Positions 54,241 to 64,000 of a stretch of 64,000 nucleotides of DNA are shown here, piece after piece. Below the pieces are notes generated by a model. It saw nothing but the letters and a program-made list of their open reading frames with translations, searched no databases and was not told the DNA's origin. Each line of letters opens with the position of its first letter. Position 1 is the stretch's first letter. The position numbers and the translations under genes are program-made. Where the stretch lies: assembly GCA_019454045.1 (NCBI GenBank), contig SKCR01047729.1, positions 1 through 64,000 of the forward strand, given 5' to 3'. The DNA is from Zanthoxylum bungeanum. Taxonomy: Eukaryota > Streptophyta > Magnoliopsida > Sapindales > Rutaceae.

Positions 54241-56655
54241 ACCAAAGCCCATCAATCTGTCATGAGTATAAAGGCCAGCTTGAATCGCTAACCAAAGAAT
54301 GAAAGCATATCTTGGGACTGCCTTAAGAAACCACACGACCCGACCTAGCTCACCTGAGAACCTCTATGCCGTAAAGTCTCTATGACACTCCTGACCATGA
54401 AAACTCCCATACTGTCCTCCTCCCAAATCAACTCATCCTTCATTGAGCTTCTAGGGACACAATCCAAAGGCATATTACAAGCCAACTCAAGAAGAGCAAC
54501 TGATCTAGCTTGGGGCCATCTCCAAGAAGACCCATCAATGATAGAAGCCACCTTAGCTGCCTTGTCCAGCCCTGAATCATAAATGACTCCAGCACCCAAA
54601 GTGTCTACAATTGGTCCCAAAAGATGCCAATTATCAAACCATAAGGAAGCCTTCTCCTCATTCCCAATCCTGAACCACATCTGTTGTCGCACCCAAGGCT
54701 GAAGACTCAGAATCTTCCTCAACCTCCAAGAGCAATCCCCAGGACGAGCAACCTCCCAAAAGCTACGCCTTCTTTAATAAGTAAGAGGAAACCCAAGTAG
54801 ACCAATAGGAGACTTGTCCCGAATATAGAAACCACAAATGCTTTAAGATTGCCGCCAGATTCCAGTGCTCTAAGGACTTAATCACTAAACCTCATTATTC
54901 TATAGGCAATAGACTATCACATGCCACCTTCACCCTTGTAGACACTAGCTCACTTTCTTCCATAAAAAGGATCTTAAGGTATACTCCACCTTCCGAATAA
55001 TAGCCTTGGGCAAAATGAATAAAGAAGACCAATAAACTTGAATGGAGAAGAGCATAAACTTGATAAGCTGAAGTCGGCTTGCAAAGGAAAGGGTTATACA
55101 AATCCAGCTCCTGACACGCCCAATAACATGTTCAATGTAGAATAGAACAGTCAGAATCCCGAAGTTTCATAGAAATCAAAGGGACACCCAAGTAACGAAT
55201 TGGAAGCACACCGTTTTGAAAGCCCAAGATGCTAAGTAAATGTTGTTTCGCTGCCAAGGAAACGCCACAAGAAAATAACTGAATTTTTGCCAGATTGGGA
55301 ACTAATCCAGAAAACCTCATAAACTGGTGCATGCATTTCCCAATCAAAGAAACTGAGGTCTCCTCCGTCCCTGAGAAAATCATAAGATCATCTGCAAAAC
55401 AAAGATGAGTGAGACGGTTTTTTCGAACATCACCAATGAAACTTAAAACTATGTCAAGAACCATCTTACGCAGTAAACTTGAAAGAACCTCCATAGCCAA
55501 AACAAAAAGGTAAGGAGACATATGATCTCATTGCCGAAACCCACAACCACTAGGGAAAAAACCATTTAACTCCGCATTGATAGAAACTGAGAACATAGTA
55601 GAGGTCTCACAGTCATGAATCCACCCAACCATTCTATCTGGGAACCCAAAGGTTCTCAACACCTCAACCATAAAATCCCAATGAACTGTATCATAGGTCT
55701 TCATCAAATCAATCTTTAGAGCGCATCGTGGGACCCCCACATCTCCTATGATAATTCCTCATCAACTCCTAGCGCAACAAAATATTATCACTTATACGCC
55801 GGCCCGTAACAAAAGCATATTAGCTAGGGCTAACCACAGAAGGAAAAACCACATTAATCTGATCAGCGATAATTTTGGCAATACACTTATAAATTATGTT
55901 GCAGCATGAGATGGGCCGAAAATCCTTGACCTGCACAGGATTAGTAACCTTAGGAATAAGAGCAATAATAGTAGCATTGATTTGCTTTAAAGCTTTCCCG
56001 AACAAAATAAAGACCGAATAGCTAGAAGGACATCATCACCCACGACACTCCAAGCCTTCTTAAAGAAACCTGAATCAAAACCATCCGGCCCAGGGGCCTT
56101 ATTATCATTCAAGGAAAACATCAATGCCATAATCTTCTCATCTGAAATATCTCGATCAAGAACCTTCCTCTACTTATCTGAAACAAACTGAGTAATAGAC
56201 GACTGAAGGAGATTCCTATCAATTCCTTGCAAACTCGGTTGAGGCCCTACGAGAGTCTTATAAAAATACACTATCACCTCACACACCAAAACAGGTTCCT
56301 CAACACCAGTCCCATCCTCCTTGCAAATAGACATAATCTTACTATGCCGATGATGATGATTCATAGCTTGAAAGAAAAACTTTGTATTCTGATCACCAAG
56401 ATTAAGCCATTGAACTTGAGACTTCTGCCTAAACAAACTCTCTCCAACTCTACTCAAATTGCAATATATTAAGGAAAACATGGCCTGCTCACTAAAAAAT
56501 AAAGGATCAGTAGGAGACTCTTGCAAAGCACATTGAAACTCTTCCAACTCCTTCCTAACCTTGTTAACCCTAACAGAAAGTTTGAAAAATGCTCATGGTT
56601 AAGCTTCTGTAATTCCACCTTCACATTACGCAACTTCTTGCACACACAAAACATA
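54241..56655 (-). pseudogene. LINE (L1-type) reverse transcriptase fragment
   Basis: Minus strand, from 56655 leftwards: the region before RT (EEFQCALQESP, QVQWLNLGDQNTKFF), RT start ATIIALIPKVTNPVQVKDFR-PISCCN, ALKIDLMKTYDTVHWDFM, then after a stop SPYLFVLAMEVLS and the catalytic FADD (THLCFADDLMIF). A zinc-binding RT C-terminal domain follows (VWFLKAVPRYAFILWLAIQ near 54290-54330). The frame is broken by at least one stop (within what is normally the FRQGDP phrase) and frameshifts. The endonuclease half is missing, cut at the Copia LTR at 56660, and the 3' end and poly(A) tail are missing at 54240. It may continue right of the window beyond the Copia insertion. Confidence 0.85.
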
Positions 56656-56659
56656 GACG

Positions 56660-58547
56660 TGTTGGATAATTATGACCAATAGCATCACTATTTTGAAAGG
56701 ATCTTGGTGTTGTTGTAAAAATTAACTGTGTGACAAAGGAAATTGCTCTTCTATCATTTGTAATTAGATTACCAAGATGTATAAATGATAGAAGGTCCAT
56801 ATGATTAGTTCCGGATTGAGATGATATGAGACAGTATCAATCCATAAAGGTTTAATCATTAAATATCCCTAGTCATATTATTATCGAGACTGGACATCGA
56901 TAATGCGGAATATGCTAGTATTACACTTGTAAGCGTTATAGAAGCTTAACGTCATAGTTCTCATATATTTGGGTATTAGATACTCATGCAACTGTGATAG
57001 GAGGTTCTGTTTGCCAATGGTACGGGAATAACTTCACTCTGGATAGACCCCTCGGAGTCCCATTGGTAGTATGACTATGTGTCTATGGGAATCCGAATCA
57101 GGGTAGGTGTATATGGTCTTAACATGAGACTTGCATCGCTAATACTTGCAACAATCAATATACTTTGTTTTAGTCGTTCGGGGCTTTAACAGGTTATGTG
57201 TACGCCTCTTCTGGGTATACTGAGAATCGTAGTGTATTGAGTGTGATGTCAAGATGGAAGTATCACTTCAGTCATATGTAGATGATGATCACGCAGGGAT
57301 ACAGAACTGGTACTCTATAGTGTTATAGCCATCGGGACAGTATGACTAGGTCACGACTTTCTGATCACAAAGATACTAGTTGCTAGTGATCCGATATATG
57401 CTTCGTACGGGGCAGACACAAATCCAGTCCCAGGCCTAGCATGTGATATCTGATACTGGATCGTAATATGAAATACTATATATACTATGCTTGTTAAAGA
57501 TCTTGTATTCCTTAAAAGAATATTCATGTAGAATTGGGTAGGCACGATGATTTGCTTGAAGCCAACCATGTCTTGTAAATCGGTAAGAACGTGGTACGAG
57601 GTACGAACGTGTTGGGATAGTCCGATGACCGTATTTACTGCCAACACATCCAGGGATCTCTTGGGTCGCCTCCCAAAGATTCACCGATGACATTTGACTC
57701 GAACAGAATTAATCTGGGATTAATTAAGAGAGAGAGAAAATTAATCTAGGATTAATTGCGACAAGAATTTATCTGGGATAAAATTCGGATAGAAGAAGAG
57801 AATGATTAATTTGGAATTAATCGATTAAATAATATATTTGATATATTAAATGAAATCGGATTTCAAAGCAGAATTAATTTGGATTTTAATTCAGGCGAAC
57901 AATTAGTTTAGAATTAATTCGTAAGCGACTTTCGTAATAATTTTGCTAGGCATTATTATTTCTTTAAATTAGATTTAATTACATCGCAACGGAAAATTCG
58001 TTTATTCAAAATTAAATGAACACGAGCCCGAGCGAAGTTGCTTGTTGGATTAGCCAACTTAAATTTGGAATTTAAAAGTGGTCGGACCCACTTCACCTAC
58101 ATCAAATTTGGACATTTGATGGAAGTGGTTAGGCTTGATTTTGGGTTTTATTTGTTGGCAAGTAAGGCTTGAATTTACTTATTTAACAATCAAACCAATT
58201 TCAACTCTCAACCTTAATATTTAAACTAAGTCAACTTTGGAAGTAATATATGGGTTACTATTCACAGCAGCCATCTTTCTTCTTTTCTCCTTGAAGTCGT
58301 GAGCTTCATGTTTCTCCCATGGAGTTTTGTTGAAAAAATATAATATGCTAGCACATTAAGGAGTCAAACAAGGTGATAGGGAGACTCACCCAAGTGTTGG
58401 AAACACTAAAAGAGGGCTTGGAGCTTTCATCTTCAAAGAAATTTTTGAAACTTCTCATCCAAATCAATGTAAGTATTCTGTAACTTTCTTGATTAATTCA
58501 CACAATAATCACGCTTAGAGATCTGTGGCATGTCTAGGACACTAACA
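56660..58547 (+). repeat. Copia 5' LTR
   Basis: TGTTGGATAATTATGACC to GGACACTAACA. The inverted-repeat series is present at about 57709-58010 with changed arms, for example GAATTTAT/ATAAAATTC around CTGGG. The palindrome core TGCTAGCA is at 58346. Confidence 0.8.
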
Positions 58548-58548
58548 A

Positions 58549-58560
58549 TTGTATCATAGC
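58549..58560 (+). promoter_or_regulatory. Primer-binding site of the Copia element
   Basis: TTGTATCATAGC, one base after the LTR end. It is a mutated form of TGGTATCAGAGC. Confidence 0.6.
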
Positions 58561-60900
58561 GAGATCTAAGCATGATTTGATTCTAGGGTTCTTAAACTTT
58601 AATTTGGGTATTTTTGCTTGGAGCATGAAAATACAAAATTGGATGTTTGTTGATGTTAGATGATGATAACTTAGAGTTGTGCATCATAGGATTGTGAAAA
58701 ATTGATTGGATCAAAGTTTCCCTAAAATCCGTATGTTGGCCGAATGTAACCCTAGATGAACTCATGGTGGAATTTTTGGAATTTGATAATTGGATGTGTT
58801 AAATAGTATGATTAATATTGAATGTTGATTTAATTGAATTGAAATCAAATTGAATGATTTTTATTGCTATTGTCGTGAGATATGAAGCTTGTTGGAAATA
58901 TTGATTTTGATTAATTGTGTTGGACATGAATTAGATGTTAAGCATGATTAATTAGATTAATTAGTGTTTTGGAAATACTAGATTAATTAATTAATTGTGT
59001 TAATTAAACTTGAAATGGATTAATATGTAATTTGGAATGATATTTAATCTAATTTGTTGTATTTGGGCTAATGGGCTTGGTTGGGCCAAATTTTGGTCTT
59101 GGATCATATTTGGGCCTAAACCATTTCCATAAAGTCCAAAAATATGACATTGGGCCTTTAATAATTTAATTGGGCCTAAACTGATTTTATGACATTGGGT
59201 GATTCCTAACTTGGGCCTTGACATTTTGGGTTTGATCTATAATGGCCAAAGCCCATGCCTAAAAAGAATCAATTGAAAGCACATTGAACTTTAATTGAAT
59301 AGTATTAGATGCTAATTGGGCCTTTGAGACCCAATTGAATTGGATTTGGAATCCAAGTCCTTAAAGGCACTATTGAAAGTGTAATTGTTTAATTTGGATT
59401 AAACATGAATTAATATTGCATACAATTTAAATTGGATTTCAAATTATAGTTCGATATAATTCAAGAATACATACTTTGAGTATTTATTCTTAAAAGAGTT
59501 TGACTCACGCAAATGAAATCATTGTTTGAACATTGGATGGTCATTAATTCAAAGATTAATTAATTGGATTAGATTGATTGAATAACATGTTTTGTGTGAA
59601 TACTTGGATGTATTGTATGAATAATGTATATCGGATGGATATTAGAAGAGTGAGGGCAATTTTGGAAATTGTTGTAATAAATTTAGAATTTATTAAATTG
59701 GACCTGCGTGTCCAGCCTATTATCTCTTTTTTATTTGTATTTCTCTTCTCACCAATTCCCCTCAATGTAAATGAGGTTTCTTTTAGTGTTATGTAATTGG
59801 GTAGAAGTATGAATAGTGCTAACGGGAGAGAGGAAAGAGAGAGATTTGTTCTAGGAATAATTTGTTATATATCCATCCGCATATCATTATTAAATTTTAT
59901 CGCGCCTTATTATGCTTTTAGAATGCATGTTTAAAGGGTGTATGATGAGACCTAATCAAAGATAATAAATTGGTTGCCAATTTACGCGAAAAAACCCTCA
60001 ATACAATATTAAGCATTTTTCCTTCCATTGAGTGGTTCTCTCTCAAGGTCCAAGATTGGCATTGGTTTGTTGGCCAAAGTCAAGACCTTTGTCCATCGCG
60101 GTTGTGTTTGAACCGCGTAAGCTTTGTTCCATATCGTATGTCTTGGGCGGTTGTGACTTGTTGGCCAAAGTCAAGGTCACTTCTTGTTCATCGACTTCGA
60201 TTACGAAGCTTTCCCACTGTCAATGGGTCACGCTTAACTGGAATCATTAAGTTTGTTGAGCCAAAGCCAAGGCTTAGTTGATTCAGAGGAAACAGGTTAG
60301 GAAATATATTGGTTATATTTACATATATTGGATATATGTTTCGGACTTGGAGGTCCACCTACTAGATCTAGGAATTGGATGGGATCCAATTGATCTTAGA
60401 GATCTACCTAGTTATGTTTCATACATCTTGTTGGCCAAAGTCAAGGTTGTGTGTTATTTAACGGGATCCTAGCCCACTAGGAAACTAGGTTTCCCGAGTA
60501 CTCCACATAGGGTTAGAGGCTCGCCGAAAAATTGTGGGAGGCAAGTATTAAATTTGTAATTTCATTTAGATACTTGCCAATACGCGCTCATTTATTTTTC
60601 GTCATTAAAAATTTATATATATTAGTTGGACTAATATTCAATTGTTGTTTTAAATGAATAGTTGGACTGTATTCAAACTACTTCATTTGTAGTTGGTTAT
60701 ATAGTTGGACTATAGTAATAAATACATTTGAAAGTAACCAATCAAATTGTAGTTAATTATATAGTTAGACTATAGTAATCATTACATTAGATTGTACCCG
60801 AAATTATTGATTGGATAGTTGGACTATAGCAATCAAGATGACTTGAAAGATTAGCGTCAAATGACATAATCTTGGGTGAAAATGTCTTTAACGGCGTAAA
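58561..60900 (+). other. Leader region of the Copia element
   Basis: Parallel to 38864-41800, with the TTGTTGGCCAAAGTCAAG motif at 60067, 60158 and 60428 and a diverged copy near 60252. Short ORFs here are not shared in frame with the other copies. Confidence 0.65.
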
Positions 60901-61560
60901 TTTTTAGATTGGGAAAAGAATCTCAGGATAGTCCTGGGAGCTGAGAAGTTACTCTATTTGATAGAGAAACCTCTCGGGCTTGAGCCCGGAGTTGAGAAAT
61001 AAGTGGAGCATGAGCTTTGGAAGACTCATAACTTTAGTGCTCAATCCGTTATGCTTGCTGCAATGACTCTTTAATTTCGTCGTCAGAACTAAGGATTAGA
61101 TCATTATACTATGATGTTGAAATTAAAGGATCTTCATAGATCTAACCTTAGATCTTAGAAGTATGAATTGCAAAAGAAGCTCTTTCACTCTCGCATGTCA
61201 GAGGGTACATCTATCGAGCACTAAGTGTCGCAGATGATTGCTGACATCGAACAGCTAGGTTAGTTGGGCATTAGGCAGAGACTTCCATAGATTTGATCTT
61301 ACAGTCTCTACCTGAATGCTGGGGGCGGGTTCGTCATGAACTTCAACATGATGAACCAAGAGAAAATTCTTGGAGAGTTAATGGCTATGCTCTAGGAGGA
61401 AAAGCCAGAGCTTCTAAAAGGGCAAGGCTAAATCGTCACAGTCTTCTGGGAAGACAAATGACATATCCCAAGATGTTTGCCTAAGCTGTGGAAAACGGGG
61501 TCACTGGAAGCGTGACTGCCGTATGGACAAGGCATACATGAAGGAAGTGAAGGTGGGGCA
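60900..61560 (+). pseudogene. Copia gag remnant with intact zinc knuckle
   Basis: Phrases FVMNFNMMNQEKILGELMAM (about 61330-61390) match the end of the gag core (UBN2-type domain) of Copia elements. An intact CCHC knuckle follows, CLSCGKRGHWKRDC at 61478-61519. Stops interrupt the frame between them. Confidence 0.7.
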
Positions 61561-61599
61561 AGGCTCTGGCTTCAGGTATGTTTGTTATAAACATGTCCA

Positions 61600-63861
61600 C
61601 TACTAGTTTTAAGAATTAGATTTTGATACTGGATGTGGTACATAAATATATGTACTGATGTGCATAATCTGCTGATTAGCAGGAGACTGGCTTCAGATGA
61701 GATTGACCTACGAGTCGAAAACGGGACGAGAGTCGCTATTTTGGTCGTAGGAACCTGAGTTTTGGAACTGCCTTTGGGGCATGTACTTAAATTATGAGAC
61801 TGTTATAATGTACCTAGTTTGACTAAAAATATTATCTCTATATCTAGTTTAACCCGTTGGGGGTATACCTTTATGTTCCGAAACACCAAGTGTTTTGTTT
61901 TAAAGATGATATTGTGATATACACATTAGATGTGAATAACCGTCTTTATATTTTGAATATAAATGAATCTCAAACATATAACATGACAAACCAAAGGCTC
62001 AAACTGAGTAAATCAGATGAGACTTATTTGTGGCACTGTTGTCTGGGACACATTAACAAGACTCGTATATCCACACTTTCAAGAGTGGATACTAGGACAT
62101 ATTTTATCCTAATTCAAATGATGTCTACGAATCTTGTTTATTAGGCAAAATGCTTAAAACACCTTTTACATGGTAAAGGTGCACGAGCCCCGATCTGTTA
62201 GCCCTCGTTCAAGTGACGTAAGTGTTCCCATATCTAGTGTAGCTAGCTAGGCTGGAAGTGGATATGAATACTTCGTAACCTTTACGGATGTGGAATCGCG
62301 TTATGGTTATGTGTATCTTATGAAACACAAGTCGGAAACTTTTGAGAAATTGAAAGAGTTTCGACACGAAGTAGAAAAACAGACCGGTAAAAGTATTAAA
62401 ACATTACAGTTGGACCATGGTGGATAATACTTAAACATATAAGTTTCAAGATTACTTGAAAGAGTATGGTGTTCTTTCACAGTGGACTCCTCCCGGAATA
62501 CCTCAATTGAGCGGTGTGTCCGAATGGAGAAACTGAACTTTGTTGGACATAATAAGGTTAATGATGAGTCACTTTGAGCTACCAATTTCCTTTTAAGGAT
62601 ACACATTAAGCAGTGCAATACTTATTTTGATTAAGGTTTTGTCAAAGTCTGTTGGACATACTCTATATTAGATATGGACAGGAAAGAAACTAGGTTTCCC
62701 ATTCCTGAAGATTTGGGGATGCTGGGCACGTTAAACGTTTGGATGGTACCGAACTTGAACCCAAATCGGATAAGTGCCTATTTGTAATTGGTTATCCTAG
62801 GGAAACCAAAGTATAGTACTTATACAACTCTCAAGAGAACAATATATTGTTGCTCTCCATGCGGTTTCCCTAAGAGGAATTCCTATATGCAGTGGTAAGT
62901 GGGAGGAAAGTAAAACTCGATGAAATTTGAGTAATACAACTCGAAAACGTACAGAAAGATCACGAACACAAATAGTTCATCAGAGATGAAACTGTACCAC
63001 AATCTTCTAATGCACAAGAACCGCGTAGGTCAGAGAGAGTCAGAAAATAACCTGGGAGGTATGGGTTTCTGATCTCACCTCATGTAGATATTAATCTTAT
63101 TGAGGAAAATGGACCGACTACGTATGAGGAAGTGTATCGACTCCTTTTATGGCAGATGCCATGAAGTCCGAAATGGATTCCATGTATACGAACCATGTTT
63201 GGATACTGGTTGATGCACCAGAAGGCGTTAAACCTATTGGTTGCAAATGGTCTTCAAGGAAGACTGACATGTATGGCAACATACAAACGTACAAAGCTAG
63301 GCTTGTAGCGAAAGGGTATCGTCATCAACATGGTGTTGATTATGATGAAACATTTACCCGTTGCCATGATTAAATCCATGGATAATGCTTGCTATTGCTA
63401 CATATTTCGTTTATGAAATATAACAGCTGGACTCCAAAACCGCTTTCCTTAACGGAAACCTTTTGGAGGATGGTTGTATGCAATATCCTAACGGTTTTAT
63501 CGTGCCAAAACATGCAAACAAAACTTGCAAGTTAATCGATCCATTTATGGATTGAAGCAAACTTGAATTCTTGGAATCATCATTTTGATGTAATCATAAT
63601 TGTATATGATTTAATTCAAAATGATGAGATTGTGTATATAATAGGGTGTGGGAGTGCACTGACATTCATTGTCCTTATGTTGATGATGTATTGTCTTCTC
63701 GTAATAACATCCCATATAATATCGTGAAAGCTTGGCTTTCATAAAATTCTCCATGAAAAACCTGGGAGAGGCATGATTTATTCTAGGAATAAAGATCTAC
63801 TGGGATAGATCTAGAAAGCTGCTGAAACTCTCCCAGAGTTCGTATGTTTTGATATGTACGC
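61600..63861 (+). pseudogene. Copia protease, integrase and RT remnants
   Basis: A protease DTGCGT phrase lies near 61624. An open 95-codon stretch from 61857 contains LYILNINESQTYNMTNQ and DETYLWHCCLGHINKTRI, the pre-integrase domain. Integrase follows (YEYFVTFTDVESRYGYVYLM, about 62260-62325, with KTLQLDHGG near 62400). RT starts with SEMDSMYTNHVWILVDAPEG and KARLVAKGYRHQHGVDYDET (63149-63355). A one-base loss disrupts the YVDD region near 63685. The sequence ends before RNase H. Confidence 0.75.
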
Positions 63862-64000
63862 TGTTGGACAGTTATGACCCATAGCGTCACTATTTGTACA
63901 GATCATAGTGTTGTTGTACAAATTAACTATGTAACAAAAGAGATTTCACTCTTATCATTTGTGATTAGATCACCTTAGATATATAAATGATAGGAGGTCC
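63862..64000 (+). repeat. Copia LTR head, cut by window edge
   Basis: TGTTGGACAGTTATGACCC and onward matches the first ~140 bases of the 36714 LTR. It is not preceded by the polypurine tract CCAAGTGGGAGAT, so it is more likely the 5' LTR of a further insertion into RT than the 3' LTR of the element to its left. Confidence 0.65.

Larger units (their letters stand above)
56660..63861 (+). mobile_element. Copia element, plus strand, interrupted in RT
   Basis: 5' LTR 56660-58547, primer-binding site, long leader, gag with zinc knuckle, protease, integrase and RT remnants. Internal similarity stops at 63861 inside RT, directly before another LTR start, so the RT end and RNase H probably lie outside the window beyond a nested insertion. 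It seems inserted in the LINE; AGACG (56655-56659) is the left candidate for the target duplication. Confidence 0.75.

Noticed and set aside
1..64000. CRISPR arrays, bacterial operons, tRNA or rRNA genes
   Set aside because: No repeat-spacer arrays, no Shine-Dalgarno-led gene clusters and no cloverleaf-like sequences were seen. The only tRNA-related sequences are primer-binding sites.

Overview
The window looks like plant nuclear DNA, probably from a eudicot. It is AT-rich and carries no operon-like gene packing. It is filled almost completely by nested LTR retrotransposons of plant lineages (Copia SIRE-like and another Copia family; Ty3/gypsy Tekay-like, Tat/Ogre-like and Athila-like) plus one LINE fragment. 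The species cannot be named from sequence alone. No ordinary single-copy host gene, rRNA, tRNA or CRISPR array was recognised. Lineage names rest on remembered motifs (primer-binding sites, LTR ends, reverse-transcriptase and gag signatures), not on database searches.

Layout, left to right. 1-1848: two Copia LTR fragments. 1849-4336: a minus-strand Ty3 LTR fragment. 4781-21655: a SIRE-like Copia derivative (plus strand) that lost pol but keeps gag remnants, an extra 3' ORF, a polypurine tract and a 3' LTR. A Tat/Ogre-like element (7583-20241, minus strand, 5-bp target duplication CTCAC) is inserted in it, and that element holds an 85-bp tandem array and a truncated Athila-like element (about 9820-13133). 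21665-24286: a Tekay-like Ty3 LTR followed by decayed internal sequence. Three later elements lie in or next to that internal sequence: the LOG-carrying element (26271-34140, duplication TAACC), a solo LTR (34664-36234) and a complete Copia element (36714-46809, duplication ATACC). 47062-54240: a minus-strand Copia relative missing its 5' end. 54241-56655: a minus-strand LINE fragment. 56660-63861: another Copia copy. 63862-64000: the head of one more LTR.

The most notable object is the 7.9-kb LTR element at 26271-34140. Its LTRs look nearly identical, it has a perfect 5-bp target duplication, an aspartate-tRNA-type primer-binding site and a polypurine tract, but no recognisable pol. Instead it carries a gag-like ORF with one stop and, downstream, a full-length uninterrupted 217-codon ORF for a LONELY GUY (LOG)-type cytokinin-activating phosphoribohydrolase. 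Plant LOG genes normally contain introns, so this reads as an mRNA-derived capture of a host hormone gene. The predicted protein ends in a basic stretch followed by LDLNL, an EAR-like repression motif. About 0.2 kb further on the element holds a block of about 0.3-0.4 kb that also occurs in the 5' leader of the Tat element.

Other structure not explained by coding: a series of short inverted repeats with a shared five-base centre (YTRGR) in every sufficiently long Copia LTR; a conserved GTGCTAGCAC-type palindrome in the same LTRs; three spaced copies of a GTTGGCCAAAGTCAAG motif in the Copia leader; paired CpG palindromes shared by unrelated Ty3 LTR families; repeated ACCG...CGGT hairpins in the Athila-type LTRs; and a dense ACGTGGC (G-box) cluster just upstream of the Athila TATA box.
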